A DNA stretch of 64,000 nucleotides, from NCBI GenBank assembly GCA_036785705.1, contig JAWUZG010000056.1, forward strand, positions 559,001 through 623,000. The letters run 5' to 3'. Positions 24,874 through 38,000 of the stretch are shown in pieces. The notes beneath the pieces were generated by a model, which saw only the letters and a list, made by a program, of their open reading frames with translations, did no database searches and was not told the origin of the DNA. Both the position numbers and the translations under genes were made by a program. How positions within the stretch are numbered: position 1 is the first letter of the stretch; the number at the start of each line of letters is the position of its first letter. Source of the stretch: Acanthornis magna (taxonomy: Eukaryota; Chordata; Aves; Passeriformes; Acanthizidae).

Positions 24874-25042
24874 CCCCTCACGTTGAGAGCCAAGCAGCCT
24901 CCGTGGTCCGTCGTGCGGCTGGGATTCGCGGCTCTGGGGCGGGAGCGTGTGCGGGAGGCGGCAGCGTGCGGCCGGGGGTGTAGCGTGTGTCTGTGTGATG
25001 CTGCTTTTTAAAGGCTGCCGAGGTGGGATGGGGAAATGCCGG
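24874..25042 (+). other. GC-rich exon or CpG cluster candidate
   Basis: A good polypyrimidine acceptor (TTTTCCTTTCTTTCCAG, AG at 24872-24873) precedes a locally CpG-rich block (GTCCGTCGTGCGGC, GGATTCGCGG, GTGCGGCCGGGG). A possible donor, GG followed by GTGAGG, lies at 25043. The frames contain stops, so a coding role is unlikely. It may be an untranslated alternative exon, a small CpG island or a conserved element. The CpG content is seen directly; exon status is inference. Confidence 0.28.
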
Positions 25043-28000
25043 GTGAGGCACAGTCAGAGGTGTGAGCAGTGCCTGCGCCTTGCAGGCGGCGCTGGGGGCG
25101 GCAGCAGCCCTTGCTGCGGCGTCGGGCTTGTTTTCTAGTTTGGAGATGAAGGCAAAAATAAAAGCTGTAGTTCTGCTGAGACTAAACTTGAAACTTAATT
25201 TGGTTCCGTGGGGAGGGTTTTTTTTACTTCTTGGTGAAAAATATAGGTATTTGTCCAAAACTTTGAGTTTTACAGCGAGGGAAGGGAAAGGTGGCGCAAT
25301 GGTGGGAGAGGCTTGTGTAGAAATGCAGCTGCGAAGGAGGAAGAAGGAGCCTGGAGGTTGGTCCAGCCTCTAGCAGCAGCAAACAGGCTGACACATCCCT
25401 CGGTGCAGTAACACCCCATGGCAGCGTGACTCTGCCCACCAAACGCCCAGCCTGTTCCCCTGTCCCTGCAGTCACTCCCCAGCACCACAGGGGCTGCATT
25501 CCCAGGCCTGCATCCCACTTCCTCCTCATCCTCCTTCAGCCTTCCCTCCACCACAGTGCCCATCCTGCATTCATTACAATGCCCATGTACTTCTCTAAGC
25601 CCAATATACTTTGAATTACTGCTCATCTATTCCTCTTGACATCCTCATGCTCATAACTAGGGAGCCTGCATTACCCGTTTGCACATCTGTCAAGCTGCGT
25701 GTTCCTTGGCCATTTCCAGAGATACATAAAATTGCCCGTGGTTATGACATTATTGACAACCCACCCCGTCTCCTTCCCCCTCCCCGAGCCCAAATGGCTG
25801 CCTCGCTTTATGAGGATTGATATTTGGGCAGTAAATATTTTAGAGCCTCATCTGATGAGTGTGTCTGTGCGGGTGAATACATTTGTGGCTGAGGACAGAT
25901 GTTGGAGCTATCTTCATTGGAAATGCATGGCCTTGTCTTTCTCCCTTCTGCCTTTGCAGCATCTCTGTCATGTCTCTGCATCCTCTCAGTGCTGCCTGTT
26001 CCTGGTGGGAAGAAGGGGAAACACAGGGAAAGGCCATGCAGAGATTGATAGGAAGGACTGGGGCTAGCAGAATTCTGTGAAAGGTGTCAGTGGCCCGTCG
26101 CTGCTGGGTTCCCCATATACCTCAGCAGCAGGACTGAATTTCTGTGACAAGGTGTTTTCCTTCCTTGAACCCAGGGAATCCACGACTTCCTGTTGTGCTG
26201 GACAAGTAGCTTCAGGCCTTTTGAAAAGAAGATAGGTATCAGATTGTGGTTTCCAAAGGATATATTTTGACTCAGTTCTGAAAAACTGCTTCATCTCCCC
26301 AAGTTTCAAAATGCACTTCAGTAAATGCCACTAAAGAGGAAACAACTTAGGAACAGCACAACCTGGGTGATCCGAACCATTTTTTTATCTTGCGGAGAAA
26401 AGCAAAGGAGCCCATTTTCAGTTCCTCAAAACGATTTGCTCTCTTTCCCTTCAATCAGCAAAACAAAGAGTGTTGCCTGATTCCTAGGGAAGAAAACAAG
26501 CACAGTCAGCTCCTGCAGAGTGAGCCAGGGCTGGGCTGGGCTGAGGTTTTGGGAGTCACAGCTCTCCTTGGGCTGGATCTAAGCTGTGGGCACCAGGATT
26601 CAGAGAGCTTTTAAAAATATGTCTGCACTCCAACTCCCTGGGAGTTTTGCTTGTGCTACCAGAGTTGTCCTTGCACTGAGATCCAAGCCTGGGATGGGAC
26701 TCTGGTCTCTTCCCTTCAGGGAGGACAATGGCACGGGGATCTGGCACAAGTCCTCTCTGCACACAGAATGGTTGGAGCACGTGCAAGGCAAGTCAGCCCT
26801 GCTCCATGGTTTCTTCTTGCCATTTTGTGGCTTTCTTTCCTCTCCAAGCCTGGAGCAAGTGCATCAAAATGTGTAAAAAATCAGCTGCCTGGGGGCGGCT
26901 TTGCAACCGTTCAGTCCTTGCAATCCCTCGGAGTCTTTGTCAGGAGAGCAGGAGCTTCCTGGCTCTGTGCAATCCCTTGGAGTCTTTTGTCAGGAGAACG
27001 GGAGCTTCCTGCCTCTTCAGTGAGTGCTGTGCTGGGCTGGTCCTTACCACCGGGGGCGAGGGGCTGCAGGGGCTGCCGGGCTGGCAGTCACCCCCTCTGA
27101 TGCGTCACCCAACACCAGCTGTTCCCAAGGCGTGCCTGTCCCTTTCCCGATGGGAGCGATGTGTTTCAGGGCAGGTAGTAGGATGGGCTATTTCTGGTTG
27201 CTGAAACTTGAGGTTTGAAGCTGTTACGTAGGCAAGGGGGGTGCTTGAGGGGGCACATGGATTTCCAGGAGTGGCCCATGGGCCAGAGAATGTCACCTGC
27301 CTTCTTAATGGCTGCTGTGATGTTGAGCGTGGGCAGTTGCTGGTACCACGGAGTCCACTGTACCTCTTATATTCAGTTTGCTCATTCAAGGAGAGATCTG
27401 TGTCATCAAGGAGCTGTACAGGACAGCTTTGCGAAGGTGCTGGGAAAGTAGGAGGTGTCCAGTTCTGTTTGCAAGGGCTTGGTGTCTCCATCTCCACAAA
27501 GCCTGGCTGCAGGAGCCACGTGCCGAGGGGAGGGGTTCAGTGGCCTTGTTGACTCGCCAATGAAGGATGCTGCCCTGGCCCTGGCCAGTCTGCTCTTTTA
27601 CAGCGCTATAGTATCTATTTATTTATGATTTCCGTGGGTGGTGTTTTGGATGATCTATTGAGCCAGAGTGAGATATTTTGAGGCACAGTGAGATATTTTA
27701 AAAACATCTCATCACTCTGGAAATATCCATGGTGCGATAGCTGTGTATTAGTCATTCGGAAAGGGAGTGATTTCAATGAAAGAAAAAACATTTCATCTTG
27801 TCAGAGCATTTTCACTCACTGTCTGCCAGGCAGCTCTTGTCAGTCTTCAGTCTCTGTGGCTGGTTTTACTCTTCTCAGGCTCTGCCTTTTTATTTTCTAA
27901 CAAGAAATAAAATAAACCCTCTAATGGATATTGGTAGCTATGAACTCATCAATTGTCAGTAAGAAAGAGCCTGTGAAAAGATGCAATAAACCCTCTTTGT

Positions 28001-28728
28001 ACTGGATTGTTTCCCATGGGATTATTTCTCTCAGGGACTATCTGCATTTGGAAGGAGAAACTCCTTCTCCAGCTATTGGACCTTGGAAAAAAGCCCCTGC
28101 CCTCCAAGGTGATTTATCCCCCTGAAAAGTGAGAGTAACTCCAAAACCCTTGTATGCCAGCTGGAAATGCAGAATTAGGCTCACAGAGAGCAGGAGGAGA
28201 GATGGTTTTCTCCTAGGAGAAAAAAAAAAACTGTTAGAAAACACAAATGATGAGGCCTTGTCCTGCAAGGGAAAATAGCACAAAGCCGTTCAGCAAATGA
28301 AAAGCCAAATGAGCTGTGAAAACCTACCACCATGGTAGGAGAGATTTTCACTTGGAGGAAATCTGCCACAAATCACCTAATATTCAGCTTTGCGCTGCCA
28401 TTTGGGAAAATGTTCATCATGTTCCACTGCTCTCTGCTCCACTTTATGTGTATCTGTAGCAGGGGTTTCTCTCGCACAGCCTGCATGCCCCGGGGAGGAG
28501 GTGATTCAGCCAAGATGCTCCCATACTTTGATCATTCTCCATAATCAGGCAAAGAGTAGTTGCACTGTAGTTACACCGTGAATACTGTTCACTGTGGCTT
28601 TGAGGGGCACAATTGCCATTGCCTTGTGCAACCAATAAATAACTGCTTTGATGACTCAAAATGATCCCATTGTGGATAAATCCTTGGTTAGTGTTGCTAT
28701 TCCAAGATTTCCCAGGGTACATGATAAT
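25043..28728. other. non-coding, with short tandem duplications
   Basis: No exon is convincing. The sequence holds the duplication at 26919-27015 and a small repeat at 27660-27705, where two copies of a CAGAGTGAGATATTTT-like unit lie side by side. An A-rich segment at 25140-25260 may be regulatory. Remaining open frames are chance. Confidence 0.5.
26919..27015 (+). repeat. two-copy tandem duplication, about 48 bases
   Basis: The unit beginning TGCAATCCCT at 26919-26965 recurs at 26968-27015 with four or five changes. Both copies hold GGAGTCTTT(T)GTCAGGAGA and GGAGCTTCCTG. It is a simple local duplication; nothing indicates function. Confidence 0.85.
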
Positions 28729-28922
28729 AGAATCATAGAATTAGTTTGGGTTGGAAGGGACCTCAAAGCTCATCCAGTCCCACCCTGTGCCATGGGCAGG
28801 GACACCTTCCACTATCGCAGGTTGCTCCAAGCCCCAATGTCCAGCGTGGCCTTGGACACTTCCAGGGATGGGGCAGCCACAGCTGCTCTGGGCAACCTGT
28901 GCCAGGGCCTGCCCACCCTCAA
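28729..28922 (-). mobile_element. CR1 LINE, 5'-truncated 3' end
   Basis: On the plus strand it starts with AATCATAGAATTAG, the reverse complement of the CR1 terminal octamers. It continues through GGTTGGAAGGGACCTCAAAG and CATGGGCAGGGACACCTTCC, the hallmark of avian CR1 3' untranslated regions. About 195 bases remain and the copy is truncated at its 5' side near 28922. It has no coding capacity. The 61-codon minus-strand ORF inside it is the usual spurious CR1 tail frame. This is one of the best indicators that the source is a bird. Confidence 0.93.
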
Positions 28923-29714
28923 GCATATCTAAAGGGCACCTCCCTGGTGGGAATGGGCTTGCACCTAAATATTTTGGGGGTGTTTCTCTGCTGCTGTGGC
29001 TGCCCTTTGGCCATCTCCTTTGACACTGGGAGTTTTGTCTGGGTTTTCTTTGTCCCAGTGCTGAACTCTGGCTGCATCCCTGTGCATGCCCATTCCACTT
29101 CCAGCCACTGCAGCCAGAGAAACTCCAGCCAGGGCTTCAAAATAAAAACTCTTAAGAGCAGGAGAGGGCAGGAAGGAAGCAGCCCCAGGTCCCCTTGATG
29201 ACAGTGGTGCCTTGGAGCCTTCTCCCCAGCCCCCCAAGGACAAAAGGGGCATCACTCCCCTTGAAAGCAGGAACTGGGAGGACCAAGGTGCTGACTGCCC
29301 TGGAACAAGTGCCCATAAACCCCATCCTGCTAAAATCTGGACTTGGCAGCAGTGACCTGTAACCTTTACAACTGTTGCCTTCTTTTTCCTGGCCAAATGA
29401 AATTAAAATAGCCAACCAGTGCCATTTCTTTCCTTTAACCTTTTCCCTTTCATGTCCACACTTGACCCAAAATAACATTCTTTTGGTTTGCACTCAGTGC
29501 TCCCTTGCTGGACACTAATTCAATTAATTCAGTTAATTAATTAACACAAACTGACCTCTTGTATTTCTTGGCCAGGGGCAGGACTTATCACCCACGTGGT
29601 GAGTCCTCTGCTCTCCTGCCCTTGTGGCATGGCATCTTCTGCATCTCTTTGTTGGTGGTGAGCCTGTCCTCGTCCCGCGCCCCTGAGTCAGCACTCTGCT
29701 GCTGGACTGCTATT
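28923..29714. other. non-coding
   Basis: I see no gene here. A short AT-rich string, AATTCAATTAATTCAGTTAATTAATTAAC, lies at about 29517-29545 and could hold homeodomain sites. Open frames at 28965-29396 and 29152-29493 on the minus strand are unrecognisable. Confidence 0.5.
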
Positions 29715-30075
29715 TCAGCTTGGGGGGAAAAAAAGAAGAAAGTTTCGGTATTTAAAGTATTTAAGCAGATGGGAAGCCACAAACTACAGTCGGTGGAGGG
29801 AGCGTGTTTCATGACTAACAAAATATGCCAGGTAGGCCGTTCCACTTGAGATATTTTCAGGAATATAATCACTTTCACACATCCTCATAAATTTGCCAAA
29901 GTGTTAGTTTTCCCCCATATGGATGGGGAGGATGCAGCATGTCATGACTGTTGCACGGCGTCTTGAATGCTGTGTCTTCGTGGTGTATTTTTTTGTTCCT
30001 TTATTCCCCCCACCCAGGCTGTAATTGCAATAAAAGTTTGATTCACCCTTCCTCATAATTAGTGTAGGCAGAGGG
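29715..30075. promoter_or_regulatory. candidate conserved non-coding element
   Basis: About 350 bases of AT-rich, complex sequence without low-complexity tracts. They include GTATTTAAAGTATTTAAGC, CATATGG (E-box), GCTGTAATTGCAATAAAAG, CTCATAATTAGTG and isolated CpGs (TGCACGGCGTC). It resembles a vertebrate enhancer in composition. It contains no plausible exon. Conservation is untested. Confidence 0.33.
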
Positions 30076-31357
30076 TCATCCTTGAACATTTTAGTGAGAG
30101 AGCTCCTTGGAATAGGCAGGGCAGAGGAAGCAGCAGTTAAATCTCTAATAATACCCTGAAAAAAGGACTGGGGTTGAGCTGGAGCAGTGCCAGGGATGAT
30201 GTCCCCAGTGGGGTACCAGCAGGTGATAAAGGGATGCTCTAGGGAAGCCCCAAAGGCTGCATCCTTCCCATTGAGCTCCTTTCAATAGATGCTCCAGCGT
30301 CGCACTGGGGTAAACAAATGCAAAATATTTTGAAGTCATTCAGTCTCAGCATTGGATTCTTTCTTTTCTTTCTGGTATCATGGCAAAATTAAATAAAAGG
30401 ACCCCTTTTCTGCATGCTATTGATCTTTCACTCAAAATCTGGGCCCTTTTCCAGGAAAAATGAGCCCTTTTGTGAACAAAGAGACAGGCACCTTCCCAAC
30501 AAAAGTCAGCTTTCAAATCCAGTGTTCTGTGTGTTTGAAATTTCATGTTTCTGATAGGAAAATATCAATTTCACTCAAATTTGCAGAGCAGTGATGTGGT
30601 GTGGGGAGGGAGACGGCTCTGAATGTATTGATGAGCCCTTGAAGGCCAGATTGCCAGAGGGATTTCAAAGAAAAAGCAAAAGCAACCTTGTCACTGATTT
30701 TGAGCAGCTTGTGTTTGAATCCAGAGCCATGCTGTTGGGCCGGGGCTGGCCCTGCTGTCCTTGTCCCTTGGGGACTTAGAGCCATCATCATACACTGTGC
30801 ATGTGGCAGGAGGGCTCAGCCCACCTCTCCTGGTATATAAACCCCAACCTCAGTGGTTTATATACCCTTCTTTTTTTAACATGGTGGTGGCTGGAGCCAG
30901 ACTCTGAATTGGTGTGCGCTGGCCTTGCTCCGTTACCTTGGTTGGGTGCCCCACTGAGAGCTGCCTGCTGGTGTCTCAGACAAGCTGAGCTTTGCCAGCA
31001 ATGTTTTACAGGTTAATTTGTCAAATCTCTGTAGCTCAATTATTTGTTGGTGGAGCCCTTGGGAATTGCTGGGGAGGAGATGTGTTACGCTCCCTTGGAC
31101 CGTGCTACCACGCGGATACTCAGCTGTCGCAGGGCTGCCGAGCTGGGTGTCCTAAACATGTGTTCATAGAGCAGCCCATGACTATGACACCCCCATGGTA
31201 ATGAGGGCGGCTCTGTTCCCTGCTGCTGCATCCTTTGAGAGCAAGTAAATTGGTTTTCTTCATGTGTTCTCCCTGCGCCAGCAATGGTGCTCTGTCCTCA
31301 CTGTGATAGGAAGGGAATGGAGGTAGTGCTGGCTCAAGGGCATCATTCCCAGGGCCA
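30076..31357. other. non-coding
   Basis: No gene, repeat or exon is recognised. A few retained CpGs at about 31085-31140 (TTACGCTCCC, CCACGCGGATAC, TGTCGCAG) may mark a small regulatory block. Confidence 0.5.
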
Positions 31358-31455
31358 TCATAGAATCATGGTATGGTTTGTGTGGGAAGGGACCTTAAAG
31401 ATCATCTCATTTCACCCCCCTAGCATGGGCAGGGACACCTTCCACTAGACCTGGC
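31358..31455 (-). mobile_element. CR1 LINE, short diverged 3' end
   Basis: The plus strand reads TCATAGAATCATGGTATGG, then GGGAAGGGACCTTAAAGATCATC and GCATGGGCAGGGACACCTTCCACTAGACC. This is the reverse complement of a CR1 3' end. It is more diverged and shorter (about 100 bases) than the copy at 28729, and its inner boundary is approximate. Confidence 0.88.
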
Positions 31456-32994
31456 ACCCTGCTCCTTGTCCACTCCTACATGGAAAGTTTACCTGGTGCC
31501 TGAGCAGAGAAGTCTCCCCCCCGCCCCGGTGGGATTGCTCCCGGGGCTTTGCTTCCAGGCTGTGTGTGTAAGCTTGCTTATCTTTGGAAAGGCACGGCGG
31601 CGCTGACAAGCGGTGCAGGAGATGGGGGCAGTAGGTGGATCGTTTTTAGCAGCGCGCACGCACGGAGCAGACAGCTTGGGCATGTTCCAAAACACTTCCC
31701 ACGCCCCCAGGCTGAATTTTAAGAAGCTGGGGCATCTGCACGTTCAAAACGCTACAGGGTGGAGGGGAAAAAAGGAAAAAAATCCCCAAGGCAGGCAGAG
31801 CAGACAGCGCGTGGAAGGGGCAGGCAGCACCCAAAGGCTGATGTCTTGCTGCGGAAGGGAGTTTGTTGCAAAGGCTGAGCAGCTCCAAGCCGCTCTCCGA
31901 AGGGGCAGAGCACAGGTGAGCGTGGAGCAGCGGGCACTGGCTTGCAAGCTGGTCTCGCTCTTGGTTGAGTGGGGGGAATGGGAAGAGGAGCTTGAGTTAC
32001 CCAGGAACGGTGCCCGGGTGAGTGCCTGTTCCTCCTGTCCATCTGGGGTGCTGCAGCCTTTGAGGAGCTCCACACGTTTGGGGGCCCCAGAGCCTTGCAG
32101 TAAGAGGGGGGTTAGTGGGGGGGTAGACCTGTCTTCCTTATGGTGATGGGAATGAGTTCTGTGCTCATCCCACCTTTGGTGTTTCCAGTGGGTGTTGGGA
32201 TCCTGCCCATTAATTGCAGGAGATGCCCCACCGATTTCTTTCTGTGGGGCAGCCCTGGTATGCAGAACCAGCCTCATCCCCTTCTGCATCTCCTGGGGAA
32301 GCTGAAACAAGCAGGCAGTGGGCAGGGATTGACGCTGGGAACATACAAGCCCTGGGCTTGCACCAGCTGGCTGAGGGCTGTTTCAGCCCTACCCGGGGCT
32401 CCCTGGGGCAGAGTGGGATATCCAGCCTGAGCGGGGAACCTCTGGGGGATGGAGGACAACCTGTGTGTATGGTCCAGCAGAGTCTTGGATCCCCTGGAGT
32501 GATGATCTGGGGTTCCTTTCTGCGTCCTGGTATAGTTTTGGATAAGTAGCTTCATGCTGTGAAGGTTGGGAGGTTTCGGTGCTGGGTCCCCAGCTTACAT
32601 GCTGAGAACAGCCCCAGTTCTTGCTGTTGCTGCTCCTTTGGGATCCAAGGTCCCTGCTCCTGGCGGTGTGGGGCCTCGGACATCTTGCACTGAAGCATCA
32701 GGAAGGGATGGGTGTAAATCCGGAGAGCCCAAGCTGCCGTCCGCGTTCCTCTGATCATCGATCCGGTGTGTGCTCTGCCATCCAAGGGTGGGGAGTGCGC
32801 CCATCCGCACGTTCCATTGAGATCCTGTTGGCGCTGCTGGCGAGGAGGATGATGGCGTGGCATCCTGGCAGCCTGAAGCCATCCTGGTAGGGTGGCTGGG
32901 CTCTGACGGCTCCCTCCCATCTCGCTGGGCCAGGCACTGGGGGATGCTCCTCCCGACGCATCACGTGCACGAGGGGCATCTTCCCTGCGCTCCC

Positions 32995-33070
32995 CGTGGC
33001 TGCCTCCTGTGCTGCTCCTGCCTCCCGTGGCTGCCTCCCGTGCCACTCCTGCCTCCCGTGCCGCTCTGCA
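32995..33070 (+). repeat. short degenerate minisatellite
   Basis: Repeated GTGGCTGCCTCC / GTGCCACTCCTGCCTCCC-type units, about four to five imperfect copies of an 18-20 base period. There is no coding significance. Confidence 0.7.
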
Positions 33071-34967
33071 GATGCTTGCCCTGGCAGCAGGCAGCTCATG
33101 CTCTGCCCTTTTCCTGGCAAAGCTGGTGGCTTATTTAAACGTGACTTTTGCCGGGTGAGGAGATAGGGAAACTTGTGAGGACTGAAAGCTAGAGAAGTCC
33201 GAGCGGGGAGATCTAAATGCCTCCAAGATCAGATCTTTTTTCTTTCATTTTGGGAAGAGAAGACTTCTTGGGAAGCCTCCACTTCCTAAGTATCCCTCCA
33301 GAAGAGGCTGAAGCAGACTCTTAATTATGCACTTTGTAAGTCTCTTGGTACCAGCAGTAGTGCGCTCCACGGTGTCCTCATCAGCCTCATGGAAAGGAGC
33401 ATCCTCTTGGCAATGGATAAGTTTCTGGGGTCCTTCTGTCCCTTATCCCTTGGGTGGGCAAGGGTACCTTTGCACCTCTGGCACCCAAGGGAGGAGTACA
33501 AGGCCCTCCTAGCTTCTGTGCTAAACACAAGATGCTCTGCTGTGCCCCCCGGGGCGAGGAGGAGGAGGAGGAGGAAGGCAGAGAGGGATGGGGATGGACC
33601 TGGGGTGCCCCGGGGGACTGGCTTGTTTCAGCTAATTAGCAGTGTAACGAGCCGTGGCACAGCCCGGGGCTCCTGGCAGATAATTACCTCGCTGGGTGCT
33701 AGGAAGGGAGCAGAAAGACTTGCTGTCCACAGGGACTTTAAAACTTCCCCATTCTTGAACAGATTTGGGAAAGGCAACTCAAAAAGAATAATATGGATAT
33801 ATATTTTAACAGAGCAATTTCTGCCAGGCAGGCAGGCCAATTTGTTACTGAGGTGACACATTTGGTTTTAGCTATAAGAATCAAGATTTTTTTGGCTTTT
33901 CTTCTTTTTCAGTCCTTAGAGCAGGGGGTGGCTAAGTCGTAGGGAAGCTGGGGGTCTGCATGGGAACACGCTTGGGGTTCTGGCTTCCTCTCAGCTGAAC
34001 ATTTAAAAGCTTGTGGGTGTTACATAGACCAGGGGGAGAAAAATAAATCTGGGAGTGACCCCAGTCACTAGAGCTCAGTGAGGTTTCCATGAGGCCAGGG
34101 TATCCTGCCATCCCCGTGCTGTGTGGCTGTGCAGACGCTGCCCGAGGGCTGCCGGGGGTCCTGGCCCCGGGGCCGGCTGCTCCACCGCCCTGGGGACAGC
34201 TCCCCGGAGCTGCCCGCGGGTCTCTGCCAGTGGTGCCAGGGCTTTGCCCGGAAGTACTGTCCCCTGTGTGCTCCTTGTGCCCAACGGGTGGGATCGCTGC
34301 TGGCCAAGAAGCATCTGTGCTCTCCTCGCACCTCTCATCGGGGCCGGGGACCTCATTAGCTGCCTCCATCTCCTCTCTCTTCTGTTTATCTCCAGTTTTT
34401 CAAACGTTTGCCTGATCTTTTTTTATTATGTCTTTTTTTTTTTCCTGGCTTGAAGGGAGAAATGACTGTGTGAGTCATGATGGGGCCTGACAGCTCCCTT
34501 CGTGCCCTGCCAGGCTCTCCCGAAATCGGGGCTAGGGGGCAGGGCTGCAGTGGCTGCTGCCCATACAGGTCCCGTTGCGGGGGGACAGGGGGTGGGGAGT
34601 GGGGAACAGGCATCGCAGCCTTTCCCCCTCATCACCCATTAACCCTTTGGTCTGTGGTGCTTAGCACAGAGTCTGGCAAAGCTCAGGCCTTCAAGGAGGG
34701 ATTAGAGGAAGATTTGTGATTCTCCTGGGGAGAGTAGAGGGGACGTCATGACACCGGGCGGCAGGAGAGCAGCAGGATGGGAACAGATTGAGCTGAAAGC
34801 CTCAGCCCTGCCTCCGTCCACTGTCTGTAGGGGATTTGGGGCCGTGATGAGCTAGGGGAAAGCTCTTGGCCACATGCATGTGCCTTGTCCAGGTACAGGC
34901 TGAGATGACAGGCTTGTCTGGGCAGTGGATTTGTCCCCATTCCAGTGCACCCGGGATGTCTGGTTCC

Positions 34968-35027
34968 ATGCAGGGTAGGGTCCCAGGCTGGCACTTCCTT
35001 GCAGAGTAGGGTGCCAGGCTGGTGCTC
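34968..35027 (+). repeat. two-copy tandem duplication
   Basis: The segment GCAGGGTAGGGTCCCAGGC... is followed about 30 bases later by GCAGAGTAGGGTGCCAGGC... The two units of about 30 bases are diverged at a few positions. Confidence 0.65.
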
Positions 35028-38000
35028 CTCATGAGGAGGGGACTGATGCTGAAGGAGCACAACCACTTGGTACCAAGCACAGCAGGATGCAGGGGATAGC
35101 AATTCCTCCTCCTCTGCCTCCTCGTCAGGGCTGTGGGTGCCAAACCGCATCTCTCCATCTGCCAGTCCTGCCTTTTTGGCAACCTCAGTCCCCCTTCCTC
35201 CACACCCCATCTCCCTCTGGGAAACTAGCAGTAACTCTTAGTCAGCACTGTCTCATGGATCATTACTCTGGAAATCCCAGGGAGAAGGGTGCTTGCCCAT
35301 GGTCCTGTGTGGCTGGTGCCATCCTCTACAGCCCAACGCCACCCTGGCACTGCTCACTTAGAGAGCAGGGCCATCCCAATCTGTTCCTTGCCGTTCTGGG
35401 ATGATCCCAGCATCTCACCCATGCTTTTTATAGCCCGTGCTTCCCAGCAGGCTCACCAGCTGACCTGGATACGGCCACACTGCATTTGGGCTGAGCTCCC
35501 CTCCTCCCTTCTCGTGCTGGGGTGGGCTGGTTTGTCAGTGCTCATCGGCACCCCAGGTTGCTCTTGCAAAGACAGAAGCATCCGTCATCCTGCTCTTGCG
35601 TCAAGGGTTTCCAGTCCAGGCTGGGTAATAGGGATGGCTGTGAGCACGCACCTCCGGATCTCTGCTCTGCGGGGATCCCTTCTCTTTAGCAGGTGCTTTT
35701 TCTCCCAGATGCTGTTCTGCAGAGAGGAAACAGGGACAAATTAGCATCCCTGGCATTTCTGGCTCTCCCCACTCCTTGCCTGCCTGCCTCCCCTCCCTTC
35801 TCTTTTTAAAGAGATTCAGGTCACGCCTGGAATTAGGGCTCCCTGAACTGCAGTGAAAGAGCATTTAAACTGCTTACCATCGATTAGATGGAATAGTTGG
35901 GGTTTGGTTTGTCCCCCACCCCTGCCCTCAGCTTAGAATGGGTGTTCATAGCACATTACTCCTTCTTTCAAGGCTTTGCCATCATGGGCTGTTCTTCCCT
36001 GCACAGGTGGGTCTGGGGGCCCTGGGGACTGCTCCCCGCTTTGCACCCCGCTAGCAGCCAGCTGCTCTCGACACAGAGACCTTGCAGGAAGGCATTTTAT
36101 TTAGCCGGCTTCGTTTATCGCGGCGCTCCGGCTGGGATTAGACACAGATAAGACGATCAATAAATCCTCCTCTTGGCTGAGATGTGCCGTGAATTTTTGG
36201 GGAAAGGGTAGGGAAATGAGGGCACCCATTCAAAGGCAGCAAGACTGGCTGGAGGTGAGGGAGGGGACAGCCAATGCTTCGAGGTGGTGGCACCGAGGGG
36301 ACCCTGCCGTGATCCCACTGCCAGTTTGTAAGAGCACATCTGTATGTGGTAGAGGAGAAAAGAAACCCCGCGCTGCTGCTGTGGCTGGTGTGACTGTGCC
36401 GCCCGAGAAAGTAGGTCAGGCTGTGCTGCAGAGCCCAGCACGAGCCCCCAGCACAGCGGGACACCCACCTCTCCCCTCAGCTCTCTGCTCACAGCTAGGC
36501 ACGGCCAGCCCTGTGCCAAACGCAGCTGCTGTGGGGCTGGGTTGGCATCTGCCCCTCACCCCGCGGTCTGGGCGGCTCTTTGGTCCTGCTGTGGTGGCTC
36601 CGGGTGAGGGTGGCAGCGTGGGATCCGTGCAAGAGGAGAGGCAGAGCTGGAGAGAGGACAGAGCGGGAGGGAGGGGATGCCGTGCTGCATCTCCCCTGCC
36701 TGCATCCCTCAGCTGCCCTCCTGTCTCCCGGGAGGATTTGGCTGCAGGAGTGATGTAGGATGCAAGCCCAGTATCAGAAGGGAGCAGCCGTTTCTCTGTC
36801 TGCACAGAATTTTGGGGTCTCCCTAGCAGGGGGTGGGCAAAGCTCGGGGACACGCCCTCCCCCCATCCCCCCTCCTCCTTTCTGGGACTGTTTTCTGCAC
36901 TGTGAGGGAGATTTGAGGAGGAAGGAAAACAAGTTAAAGGCAGAGGCTAACGCCTAAATCTGCAGGGATTTTGGGTGTCTCACAGGGCTCTCAATGCCTC
37001 CCTCAGAGGGGAAGGGGGAACAGGACAGGACGAATGATGGGGGTCCCATGGATAGGGTTCAGGCAGGACTGAAAGATGTCCTAGCTTGACCCAGGAGGAT
37101 GGCTCAGTCCATCATCTCTTCCAGGAAGGTTTCTTGGCTGCTGGGGATAGGGGAAAATTAAGATGTGTTTTCAAGACAGAGGTGTTCCAACTGCAAATCC
37201 AGAGTCTCCCTGGCACAGCACTTAGCTATAGCTGTAGGAACCCACTGGGAGATGGAAGGAAATTTTGGAATTGCCTTTGCCACTGGATACAGCTGGGCTG
37301 TCGCTCCCAGACACTTTGTGGGGAGGGATGCTGTAGGGCCGGATCACAGCCACAGGAGCATGGCTTGCTGAAGTGGGGGCCTGGGACTGCGAGGCTCATG
37401 GAGGTGACAGCCCCATGCTGACGTGGCTCTGGTGACACCAGTGCCGTGACCCAGAGGTGGGCAGGGACAGTGTCTTTCAGCAAGGACCTGACTGATCCGA
37501 GAGGGCTGGTGGTGAAGACGCAGTGAGCCGAGCGAGGAATAAATTGAGTGTGTACATCACAGGCAGGTCTGGGCTTTATTGATTTTCAATGAAAGGCTGT
37601 GTCATGAATTTTTCTTTCCCACTGTATTTGCTGCAAAGTTGCATCTCGTCTCCAAGCATTAAGCACTAACTGGAGAGCTCATTTTTCGCCCCCCAGGAGA
37701 TGCCCCGGGGGGAGGCAGGTTTGCACATGGTCTTTTTAAGTGTGTGATGGATGCAGCAGCTTTACTAATCCAACACCAGAAGAGAAAGCCAGTATTAGCA
37801 GCGGAAAATGTTATGTCCAGCAGTTCAACTGACTTACTGCTAAGGGGATGCCTGTGTGATGTGTCTTATTTGATGGGCTGCTCCAAGATCCGTCTGGGAA
37901 TGGTGTCCTGCTGGCCCCGAGAGGGACAGGGCATCATCTGAGTGTTGTCACTGCTTTTGCTCGTTTGCCTTTCCTCTCAATGACAGGAAGACTCTCAAAG

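Noticed and set aside
28741..28926. 61-codon minus-strand open frame
   Set aside because: It lies wholly inside the CR1 3' end and is the familiar spurious frame of CR1 tails, not a gene.
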